From positions 3,348,001 through 3,412,000 of the forward strand of contig NC_053205.1 in assembly GCF_905163445.1 (NCBI RefSeq): a DNA stretch of 64,000 nt. The letters run 5' to 3'. This DNA comes from Pararge aegeria. Taxonomy: Eukaryota; Arthropoda; Insecta; Lepidoptera; Nymphalidae. The position numbers were made by a program, and so were the translations under genes. This document shows, one piece after another, positions 33,101 through 45,100 of the stretch. A model generated the notes under the pieces. The model did no database searches and was not told where the DNA came from. It saw only the letters and a program-made list of their open reading frames with translations. Within the stretch, counting starts at the first letter, position 1, and each line of letters opens with the position of its first letter.

Positions 33101-36100
33101 AGCGTTGTGGACTACGGCCTGAACGCGTATTTATTATTTATTTATGTACCATAAAATGTGAATGAGAAAGTAAATTCAAAATTCATTTATTTCAAGTAGG
33201 CCTAATATAAGCACTTTTGAAACGTCAAGTCTGTCTGTTTGTAGTGATTCTACCACCGGTTCGGAAGGCAGATTCTACCGAGAAGAAGCCGGCAAGAAAC
33301 TCAGCAGTTGCTCTTTTGCAACATCAACAATTTACATTTTGCATTTTATTATTCATTTTTCTATCTTGTGAGAGCTGAAAGCGGAGCCGGATGCTTCCAA
33401 GCAACCTTGTCATTAAAAAAATCATCAATTGTATAGTACCTAACCTCGCTGTAATAAATGTGTTTTAACAAATTCTTTAAACTTGTGCATTGGCAGGTCC
33501 AAAATCACCTTAGGAATCATATTATAAAAGCGTATACTCAATCCCACAAATGATCCCTGTACCTTACGCAGACGATATGCAGATGACACTAATTTATGAC
33601 CATTTCTTGTAAGTCGACTGTTTATGTCCACTTTTTGTTTATAAATACTAATATGTTGTCTTACAAATACTATGTTGTTATAAATATATTGTGAAGCTAC
33701 AGTAAGTATGCCTATTTCTTTAAACTTCTCACGGATGGATTAGGATGGTATAATATACTAAATGATAACTACTAAAAATTTGCAATAAGTCCAGAATAAA
33801 ATTTGAAGATATTATTATATACGAAATACATAAAAATAATAAAATAATGAACCCTTCTCATTCTGAGACGAGACCCGTATACAGAGGACAGCAGGCCGGT
33901 TTTGGATTGATAATGATCAAATACCATTTCTTTGCCATTTCAAAGCTAAATTAACTTTAGATTATATAATTACGAATTATTTATTATTTATTTAATGAAA
34001 AATATACATTTTTTATGTTAACATAACAATATCTGTTACGGCGTAACAAAAACCCAGTCGGGTTTATCCGTACACCGGTTATGTTTTGATTTTTTTTGAC
34101 ACCTATGGCAAATCGCACTCGGCAGGTTCACCTTTTATTAGTTCACGGCATTTAGCGATGCGTTAAACTCTTTCGACGTCACCGCTACGGCGAAATGACA
34201 CCGGCATTTTTGGAATAAAACATTCTGTATTTTATAAAATATTTCTGTATAATATAAAATTACATTAAGCATAGACGAAAGTAAGTATAGATTAAAATGT
34301 ATAATTTTAAAGTATTTTTTTATTTATTTATTTTACGGCGATGGATTCAAGGCCTACTTTTAAAGGAGCTAAATGACCTATCACAGATAAAAAGGTATAT
34401 ATTTTTTTTCATTTCTCTCATTTGTCTATGTGAGATCAGTCTATGGACTGTAATCAGATGGTATTTAATTGTAGGTTTGGGTCATCCCATCCATAGTTGA
34501 TGCCTTCAAAAAGATTATGCTATGCTTATCTGTGGAAACCTGTTATTAGTTTTAAGTCAAATTTTTTTTTAACTATTTAGTAATTACAACTGTTGGTTTT
34601 CCTATTAAAGAAAAATAAATATAAAATATAACAATATATTATGTTATGTTAGCAAATCGTGTCCTTTTCAGAACGTGCAGTAACTCGCGTCGATAAATTT
34701 GACGGCAATGGTCTGTTTTTTTTCTTTTCTTGGTGTCATTAATTTTTTGGATGTACCTACTGCATCCTTGTAGAAAAATGTTTACTAACAATGCTCTTTA
34801 GAGGAAAAGTGTTACCATATGGTTCCACTTGTATTTATTTTTAATTTCGGTATTATTTTGTTTATAAAGAAAACCAATATAATTTCGTTCCGAAGTTCAT
34901 AATTCGAATTTTAAGATACGAGGGTAATTTATTTGATTCTATTTTTGAATTACGGCGTTCAGTTTATAAAGTATGAAAATATTAATTTGTTTTAAAGATC
35001 AAATTTCCAATTTTACCAAAAGAGAGTAGATACAGTGTCATTAATTTGATTCTCTTTTTAAAATCACATTGTTGTGTTCGGAATCACAGTATGAGAAAAA
35101 CAATAACGTAAGAACTAAATATTGGTCATGTTATATGAATAATAGCATTTTTAACTCTTTCATTAGCGAACCTTTGAACAATTATATAATGAAAGTTTAT
35201 TGATTTCTTTGTGATCTCAAATTGTAGTAGCTTAAGATTTATTTACATTTAGGATTGATATAGTTTGTAACGATGGGGCTGGCATAAAAGTCCCTTGACA
35301 TAATTTTATTTTTTAACTCGTAAAATTAATTTACTGCGAAGGCGTGTTGTTTCACAATAAAAACTAATATGGTCGTGGGCCTTACCTTGCGTCCAAGAAA
35401 ATCAGCCTCATGTCCAACGATGCTCGAAACATGAACATGTTGGAGTGCAGTTTGAGCTCCGTCACCGCGGACGGGGGGAGCGAGTGTCCAACGGCTACCA
35501 GGCCCAACGGTGCGGTGGCCTCGCCGAACCGCCTCGCGCGTAGATACCCCGAGCAGTGGATCACCTGGAACCAAACGATGGTATAAAAAGAGCCGAAAAA
35601 AAATACACAAGAGATAAAAAAATCGGTAATAGACATAGAGTTAAGAACATACAGAATCCTCATTCAGCCAATATGAACATGAATGATGAACATGAATGTT
35701 TTTCAGTGTCTGGGTGTTTATATGTACAATATAAGTATTTTATGTATATAACCTATTTATAAAAATAGTTATCAGTCACCTTAGTACCCATAACACAAGC
35801 TATACTTACTTTGTGGCTAGATGGCGATGTGTGTATTGTCGTAGTATATTTAATCAGGAAAAAAAAAAATATTGCATGCAGTGCTTTGTGTCAAACAACA
35901 GAGAAAACGCCCCGAGCGCGTCTCACTTCACACCCGCGGAATGTTGCTAGCTCACAAACTTTTTCCATTTTACCCATTTCATGGTAAACGTTAAAACATT
36001 GTACCCAAGTAATTGTGGTTGTATTTATGAGTGTCTTAAGTGCGCGCGCGGGCGTGCATGTGTGTTTGTGTTCGTGTGTGCGTGTGCGTGTGTGTGTGTG

Positions 36101-39100
36101 TGGGGGTATGTGTGTGTGCGTGCGTGTGTGAGTGTGCGCGCGTGTGTGAGTGTGCGCGCGTGTTTGGGCGTGTGTATGTGTGTGTGTGAAACTTTAAATG
36201 TTAGATATGTATAACTATAGTAAACTGGTAAATAAGTTTTTCAATTTACCCAATAACATTGTACTTATGATTTTTGAACTTACTATTATGGCCAACTTTC
36301 GTAAACAATTTTTAAGTTTGCGCAATAAAGTGAAGAAACAAATAAATAACAAAGATAACTGATGAATCATTTTATGAATAATAACATACAGATGAACACC
36401 CGTACTGAAAAATATTCATCCCGCAAACATTTTCCAGTTGTGGGAATCGAACCCATAGCCTTGGACTCAGAAAGCATGGCCACTGCTCACTGCGTCAATC
36501 GGCCGTCATATAAATATAGTATAGTTAAAGTAGAAAGAGAGAGAGAAATAGAGTAGGGCAACGTGTCACACCCTCAATCCAACAATAACACTTTGCGATT
36601 CACAAGTACCGTGGATAAGATTAACAAACGCGTGTACTTATTTGTTATTCAGAGCCTCTCACCCTCTGGTTTGGATTGCGAGTGTCGCCGCGTGCATTTA
36701 TTAGTATAATTGAGTGGGCTTGTATGCATTCATAATTAGATTGCTTGTGGGGTTTATAATTTGTGATAATATAGCATGGTTTTTCTTGGATTCGAACTCG
36801 GCCCTACGTAAGCGAAGTCGAAGACCCACCAACTGGGTTATCACCGCTTGAAAAAGTTATAATAAAGCTACAAAATACTGAAATAAAATTACAATTTGAA
36901 AATTGTTTTAAAATAAGTCCGTTATGAAAAAAAATACTTGTAAATGATTTATCTCGATCTAGTTGGAGCAGCGTGGTCGATCTTTGTTTTAAAATCCTCC
37001 CTCTATATAAAGAGGTATGTTTGACATTGTAATAGGCAAAGTTAAAGTCAAATTCTTCTTTATTCCAAGAGACACCTAGATGGCACTTGTGATGCGAATG
37101 TCTATTTACATGTAAAATATGACATAATTCAAATTCAAATTTCATTTATTTCAAGTAGGCCTAATATAAGCACTTTTGAAACGTCAAGTTTGTCTGTTTG
37201 TAGTGATTTTACCACCGGTTCGGAAGGCAGATTCTACCGAGAAGAAGCCGGTAAGAAACTCAGCAGTTGCTCTTTTCCAACATCAACAATTTACATTTTG
37301 CATTTTAACATTCATTTTTCTATCTTGTGAGAGCTGAAAGCGGAGCCGGATGCTTCCAAGCAACCTTGTCATTAAAAAATTCATCAATTGTATAGTAACC
37401 TCGCTGTAATAAATGTGTTCTAACAAATTCTTAAAACTTGTGCATTGGCAGGTCCAAAATCACCTTAGGAATCATATTATAAAAACGTATACTCAATCCC
37501 ACAAATGATCCCTGTACCTTACGCAGACGATATGCAGATGACACTAATACATAAATACATACACATAGGAGTGAGTTACACCTTAAAACTAAAGCTACAA
37601 GGTTTCCAAACGCGCCCTGGTCTAAGAAGAAGTCGTCCGCAAACTTAGCCGGTTCTTTTTTTTTTTTAGCTTTCATTAATAGGTTCATTCTTCCATTCGT
37701 TCGTTCATTAATATACACTTTTGATCCGTATGTTATATTTACATGTAAAATATGACATAGGAGTGAGTTTCACCTTAAAACCAAAGCTACGAGGGTTCCA
37801 AACGCGCCCTGGTCTAAGAAGAAGCCCTCAGCAAACTTAGCCGGTTCGTTTTTTTTTAGCTTTCATTAATACGTTAATTCTTCCATTCGTTTGTTCATTA
37901 ATATACACTTTTGATCCGTATGTTATATTTACATGTAAAATAAGACATAGGAGTGAGTTACAGCTTAAAACTAAAGCTACGAGGGTTCCAAACGCGCCCT
38001 GGTCTAAGAAGAAGCCCTCAGCAAACTTAGCCGGTTCGTTTTTTTTTAGCTTTCATTAATACGTTCATTCTTCCATTCGTTCGTTCATTAATATACACTT
38101 TTATACATTTATTCATAGTTTCATTCATTTATTCAATCACCCTAATTCCTTCGTAAATTCATTTATAGGTACCAGGAAAACATAGCTCACCTTGTATCCA
38201 GATGTGGTGAGCCCAGCGTTTCGTTTCGCGAGCACACACTTCATACGAATAAAGAAGGCGCGCTCACACTCTACGTCAACATTGGGCCCCCAAGTACCTC
38301 CAACTGGGTATCTGGAAGAAACAGCAGGGTTAGATATCTGTTAATAAGTGGGAAATTTATAATTCCTGAATTTACTCTGGTCTGTCTGTTACCACGCTAC
38401 CGACAAAGACGCGCCGCTAAGCGATTTAGCGTTACGGTACGATGTCGCATAGAAATAAATATCAAGTCAAATCAAAATACACTTTATTGTACCAAATACA
38501 AAGAATTAGAAGCGATCTCAACCTTCGAAAGTACATGTTGTTAAAAAGAAGGGTTTGGGTGTACACAAAATAATACTTAAATAATAAACATAAATTACAA
38601 AAATGAATAAAAAATCTATATATATACTCGTAAAAGAGAAAGTGTGTGGGTATGTTCCGTATAGGCTCCGAAACGGCTGGACCGATTTCAATGAAACTTT
38701 CAGGTAATCTCCGGATTGACCTGGCGAGTAATCCTGTAAAGTTTGGTGACGATCGGAGCACTCGTATGTTTGAACTGTCAAATACAGCTTTTATTTACTA
38801 TGATGATATTCTATTGTTCGGTGTACATGGGTTAATGATCTTCACCCGCTCGAGAAGAGAATAGAAGAGAATGAATACGGGGAGAAATAAATGATTTAAT
38901 ATATTATGAGACTTAAATTAAAAATTTAATGATGTAAGTTCATTGTTTAAATAAAATAAAGCAAAATCTAGCCCGGCGAAGCTGGGTTGTGGTGGCTGGG
39001 TACGCTAGTAATAAATAAAGTAAAACTAGCTGACCCGTGCAACTTCGCCTGCACCAAATCGGTTATTACCGGAAAACACAAATTAAATGACATTTTCTAA

Positions 39101-42100
39101 AAATTAATCCTAGTTACATCGATTTATCGCCCCCGAAACCCCCCGTATACTAAATTTCATGAAAATCGTTGCAGCCGATATATAGAAAAAAAAACTGAAG
39201 AAGAAGACTGCTTCATCACTGGTGAGATTGCATTCAAGAACTGGCTTGTGGTGATATAAATAAAAAATGCCAAATCAACTCTTATTACATCACAAACCTC
39301 GAACTAATACTTATGGCAGCAAAAATATTATTTTTGAAGGAGCGCGGATTTATAATAAACTGCCATCTGATATAAAAGAAGCTAAATCTACGTTTATTTT
39401 TAAGAATAAAAATTAAATTCTACTTGATAAATGATTTATGTCAGTATAAGTCGTTTCCAGTGAACGATGATCTTTGTTTAAGTCGTATGTTTTTGCTCGG
39501 TAATATTTGTGAAACTACCCGCCGATTCCGATTTTACGAATGTTATGCTTTATAGATTTACTAGCTGTTGCCCGCGACTTCGTCTGCGTTAGATTTTGTT
39601 TTTAAAGTATTCAGTATCACTAAGCCTTAAATGAGTATAGTAGTATATATATATATATATAATATGTGACTGTCAATTAATTATAGACAAATAATTTGCA
39701 ATAAAATAAAATTGCGACTATAATTAAAGATCTAAGCTATCCTATCTCTTAAGTTGGACCAGACTGCTCACGGTGTGCCAATTTAATTTAAAATCGGTTA
39801 AGTAGTTTAGGAGTCCATCGCGGACAAACATCGTGACAGGAGATTTATTTATATTAAGATATGCACTTTCTATAGTGTACGCTCACAACATGTTTTATTG
39901 TTTAACTTTAATGTTTTCTCAACTAAGCGAATTCTTTGTAATTCTTTTGAGAGATAAAGATCTTAAGCCATAAATGTTTTCTATGTACGCACCCGTACGA
40001 TCTTAACGCCAAGGTTGTTTGGAGCAGTCAGCTACGCTTTCAAGTCATACTACATATAATGTTATCAAAATTAAGCTTTAAAATTGTAAAGTCAACATCT
40101 GCTGGGGTTGCTCCGTTTTCGGAGCGAGGCGTGCGTGGAGGGTATATTGCCGAGGATCTGTTTGGTGTGGGGTGTAGGGGTTGAGGGGGTTGTAAGGGGT
40201 TTCTTAATGTCAAGGTTGCTTGGAAGCATCCGCCTCCGCTTTCATCTCTCACAAGATAGAAAAATGAATGATAAAATGTAAAATGTAAAATTTTGATGTT
40301 GGAAAAGAGCAACTGCTGAGTTTCTTGCCGGCTTCTTCTCGGTAGAATCTGCCTTCCGAACCGGTGGTAGAGTCACTACACACGGACAGACTTGACGTTT
40401 CAAAAGTGCTTGTATTAGGCATACTTGAATTAAATTTTGAATTTTTTGAATTTTGTAAGTTGCACCACACAGATTCTCCTGCTTCTCGTGGAGTGTAGCT
40501 TAATTTTGAAAATACAAAAAAAAATAAAAAAAATAATAATAAACTTATTTATTCATTCATAGTGGTGAAAACATTACAAATACCAATTTTATTTTAGTTT
40601 TCTTTTCCAAATGATGCAAAATATAATAAATTAATTTAAAATGGTTGAACCAAAAACTAAGCTAAAATCTTGGGATTATGTGGTATAGCTTTTGGATCTC
40701 TTCCTGATAGAAGGTATCCGTTATTGCACATAATTATTTACAACTAAGTGTTACAATTTCAAATAATGTATTTGATGAAAATAATATATCCTATTATAGT
40801 CCTATTATAGTATAAAGAACTACGTCAACGATAAAAAAAGCTTGGGTGTAAATTATTTCTCTAACCAGGTTGCTCTTCTAATAATTTAAAATGACATTGT
40901 GAGATGGTGATAACAAAAAAAAAACACCAGGCTAAGTTTGTTGTGGGCTTCTTCTTAGACCAGGACGCGTTTGGAACCCTCGTAGCTTTAGTTTTAAGTT
41001 TACGAATGTGGTTATCGCCATCATCTCACTACCGTGTGGTTCTTATGTACGCATCTAAAGTGCCGACTGTGGGCCTACTTGAATAAAGATATTTTTGACT
41101 TTGACTTTGACTATATCATGGATTTCCGCAAAGTAACGCCTGCTTGTATCCAGCATTAATGTTGTTTTAGCGACTTAATTATACGCTTAACTTAACTCAC
41201 CCGAGCGAAGGTGGTACGATGTAAGTGTGGGGATGCTGCAAGCTTAGCACTGCATTCATCTCGTCGTGATCTGCTTGATGGATGTACTCGTAGATCGAGT
41301 TTCCTGTCAGTTCCACCTGTGTAAAAACCAATTAACGATCTACTCCCAAGAAGCGTCAAAATGAACCGTGGGTTTTTGCGCCAGGAGAATTATCAGGAGA
41401 ACCGCTGATACAGGCAAAACTACTTTATCATCATCATCTCCTACCACAACAAGAAGGAGTTAAGGCCGTAGTCCACCACGCTGGCCCAGTGCGGATTGGT
41501 GGACTCCACACATCATTGAGAAAATTATGAAGAACTCTCAGGCATGCATAGTTGAAGCAAGTGTTATTTTAATTACTGACGGCCTAGTGGCGCAGTGGTC
41601 AGCGACCCTGCTTTCTGAGTCCAAGGTCGTGGGTCTGATTCCCACAACCGGAAAATGTTTGTGTGATGAACATGAATGTTTTTCAGTGTCTGGGTGTTTA
41701 TCTGTATATAATAAGTATTTATGTTTATTATTCATGTTAAAATTATTCATCACTCATCTTAGTACCCATAACACGAGCTACGCTTACTTTGGGGCTAGAT
41801 GACGATGTGTGTATTGTCGTAGTGTATATTCATTTATCTCTTTCCACAACGAGAGGGGGTTAAGGCCGTAGTCCACCACCCTGACACAGTGCGGATTGGT
41901 GGACTCCACACCCCATTGAGAACAGTATGAAGAACTCTCAGGCATGCAGGTTTCCTTCACCGTTGAAGCAAGTGATATTTTAATTACTCCAAACGCAAAT
42001 AACTTTGAAAAGTTAGAGGTGTGTGCTGGGATTCGAACTCGGCCCCGAAAAAGTGAAGTCGTGGGTAATCACCGCTTAGCCGAAAATCTACTTAGTTTAC

Positions 42101-45100
42101 AGCAATGATCCCAAAACGAATCAAAACAACTGTCCCTGACTGATTGCGGCGACGGTGCCAGAGAGATTTTACAAATCTTTCCGTTGCCTGAAAGCAAAGA
42201 GTTCTAACCAAACTGCCAAACATCAAATGTGGTCTACTAGAATAAAGAAAGAAAGAAAAGAAAAAAAAAACTTTTTGTTTTACTCGGAAATGCCTCTAAG
42301 TGAAAAATATTCATTTACGTGCGAGCTGCAGAGTTATCGTGGGTTGTATGACCGAGTTAGCAGTACATACATAGTGCATGAATGTCTTGTTATTGCTGCG
42401 TACCTCTATAAGAGAGAAACGCTACCCATGTACCTGCATTAGCGAGTAACTCGGGTTAGTGAGAAACCTCTATAAGCGAGAATGAGATCTCCCTTGAACT
42501 CTCGCTTATCCAGGTTTGACTGTATTTATCTACTCTGCTTTAAACTACGATTGTTAGGAAATTAAACAGTGATATAATAAATAAATATCACAAATCTCTT
42601 TGTTAATAAAAAAGAGACGACACCTAAATATATAGGAATACTTCCTAACTTCCGAACTCTGACAAAAGCGAGACTATTTTCGCTTTTGTCAGAGTTCTTA
42701 ATTCCCCTTTTTGGCGGATTTTTACCAATCTCTTTTGTTTTCCTGGGATTTAAAGTAGCGTAAGTTAGTCTCCGCCCTTTTATGTAACTCTATGCCAAGA
42801 ATCAAGTCGAGTGATTGCCTACTCATAGTAATTTCACATTTACAATATTGACTCGCTGAACGCGATTATTAATGTTTTTTTTACAAATCTCTTTGGAACC
42901 GTTTGTTTTTTTGGGATAAAGAATAGCCTGTGTTGTTTTTCGAAAAACGCGCTCTAATCTAGAACCCATCGTTGCTTTTCGTCAGGCATGATGATAGGTT
43001 TAAGCCTAAATATAATATTTTCAGTAGAATCTGCCGATGCTAGAGTTTAATTAAAAAAAAAAAAAAAAAAAAATATATTACGACAATACATCGCCATCTA
43101 GTCCCAAAGTAAGCGTAGCTTGTGTTATGGATACTAAGATAACTGATGAATGATTTTTATAAATAATACACCTAAATACTTTTCAGTCTCTGGGTCTTTA
43201 TATAATATATAGATAAACACCCAGACACTGAAAAACATATATGTTCATCACACAAATATTGTCCAGCTGTGGGAGTCGAACCCACGGCCTTGGATTAAGA
43301 AAGCATGTTCGCTGCCCACTGCGTCAATCGGCCGTCGAAAAAACTAAAGTACCTACTTGAAATAATTGATTTTGAAATAAAACCTTAATTCTTATGCCTT
43401 TTTTAACCTTCGTACCTGACTCAACCCAAGGTGCACCGACGCTGTTTCACTTATGTACATGATCTTGCCATCAGGTGCCACCACGAATATGAAACCGTCC
43501 AGGGTCTGAAGGAGATGTGAGCCCAGCTCCCTGATGGACAGTTCCCGGGGCTGTGGAGGTGGTGGTGCCGCGCCCCATGCGTCTCCAAGACCTGGGGAAG
43601 ATGGATTATGATGGTAGAAGGAACTCTTAGTTCCTTACTCTTAAGACTCGAAGTACCAGGAACGCAGAAGCTTTTGAGAGTACTAAATTAATACTTGTTT
43701 TATTGGGAGATAGTTTTTGGGTATGAATTATAAATAATTAGGGCCTTCTCGTGGTTATAGCTGATGAAAGAAGAAAGTAGAAGTTTGGATAGTTCTCCTT
43801 TTTATTACCAAATCTTAATATACATTTAACAAAGTAGCTCTTTGTATATTGTGCTTTCCTGGTAATTTTTGATCACTTCATATCAGATCAAGCATAAGCT
43901 AATAAGAGTACTTTGTATGAAAAATAAAGTGCTATCAACTTACCATCTGGAAATACTTGTCTCATTTTGAGATAGCTTGTGGTAAGTCTTATAACTGACG
44001 CCTTGTCGAGCTGTGAGGTTATTGCTGATGGAAGCGGAAGAAGTTTGGCTAGTTCTAAGAATTCGGCGTTCTCCTTTTCTCTTCTGGATCGCGCTGCGTT
44101 CTTGCTTTTCTCCTTCATGATGGCCGCAGTGACGCCGTAAGACCGGTGCTGCTCTTTGCGGCAAGCTGGAAGGAAGGAGAGTTTTTAATGAGCAGCAGAA
44201 GTAAAGCAGAATATTATACAGTATATCATAGTGTATATATCCTCTTTGTTATACAGTAGTTACTAAAGAGGATATAAACAATAGGTACGTAATTTTTAGG
44301 TCGAAATTTGTAAATAATTGCAAGAAAAGCACTTCGTAACACTACCCACTAAAATGCGTGATAAAATTAAGTTTTTAAGTCGCACCGACTTAAAAACTTA
44401 ACTGTAGAAAGTTACTGGGTATAAGATCGTACCTTTAGGTATACTTCGTATACCTTTTTATATAGAAGCAAGGAAAGTACCAGTAGTTTCTACATTTTAC
44501 TTGGCACTGTGTTAAAAATGTTGTACAAAATATAGCTTTTCAGTTGTATAACAAAGTCGGTTCTTATTTGTCAAAAAAAAAAATACCAAGATAACAAATC
44601 TAAGTGGACGTATAGTTGCAAGCAAAAGCTACTTTTCATATGTCCGCCTTGGCCCTTCCTACCGCCATTATTATTCATCATAAAATTATACATTCACACT
44701 TCCATATTTTTAATGATGTAAGCATGAATATTTATACACCCTTGCGTCTATGTTCAAAAAGAAAGAAAACTTTATATTGGCGGGAAAACAACAGCGCGCC
44801 ATTTTGAGATATTCAAATTCGGAGTACTTTTTTTACCTTCGTGTACTTACGAGTAAGTAGAAAAAAGTGAAAATTTTTTATTTTGGTTTCTTTATCTTTG
44901 GAGAGCTGTTATTTTTAACAAACTTCAAAAAAAGAAGGGTTTCACAGTTTTGTTTTAACATTTGTTCACCGATTTCTCCATCAGTTATTGTGGACCTATT
45001 TTGAAAAGTTTATTAATTGCTTGTCTTACATCCAGGTGGTCAAATTGTCACCTAGCCAGATTCTGACGAGGCAATCTATAAATAGTTTTTGAATGTATTT

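Larger units (their letters stand above)
40045..41150. mobile_element. MITE M2 carrying two LINE insertions
   Basis: M2 pieces at about 40050-40200 (CAAAATTAAGCTT ... GGATCTGTTTGGTG), 40456-40508 (ACAGATTCTCCTGCTTCTCG) and 41113-41150 (ATGGATTTCCGCAAAGTAAC) flank a LINE-C 3' end (40210-40455, +) and a LINE-B copy (about 40510-41112, +). Confidence 0.65.

Noticed and set aside
35981..36214. 77-codon Cys/Val-rich frame
   Set aside because: Translation of the GT microsatellite.
36045..38110. CRISPR-like or satellite array reading of the tandem repeats
   Set aside because: Eukaryotic context; units derive from a LINE 3' end and a microsatellite, with no spacer architecture.
40040..40312. Pro-rich 90-codon frame on the - strand
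   Set aside because: Lies across MITE M2 and LINE-C sequence.
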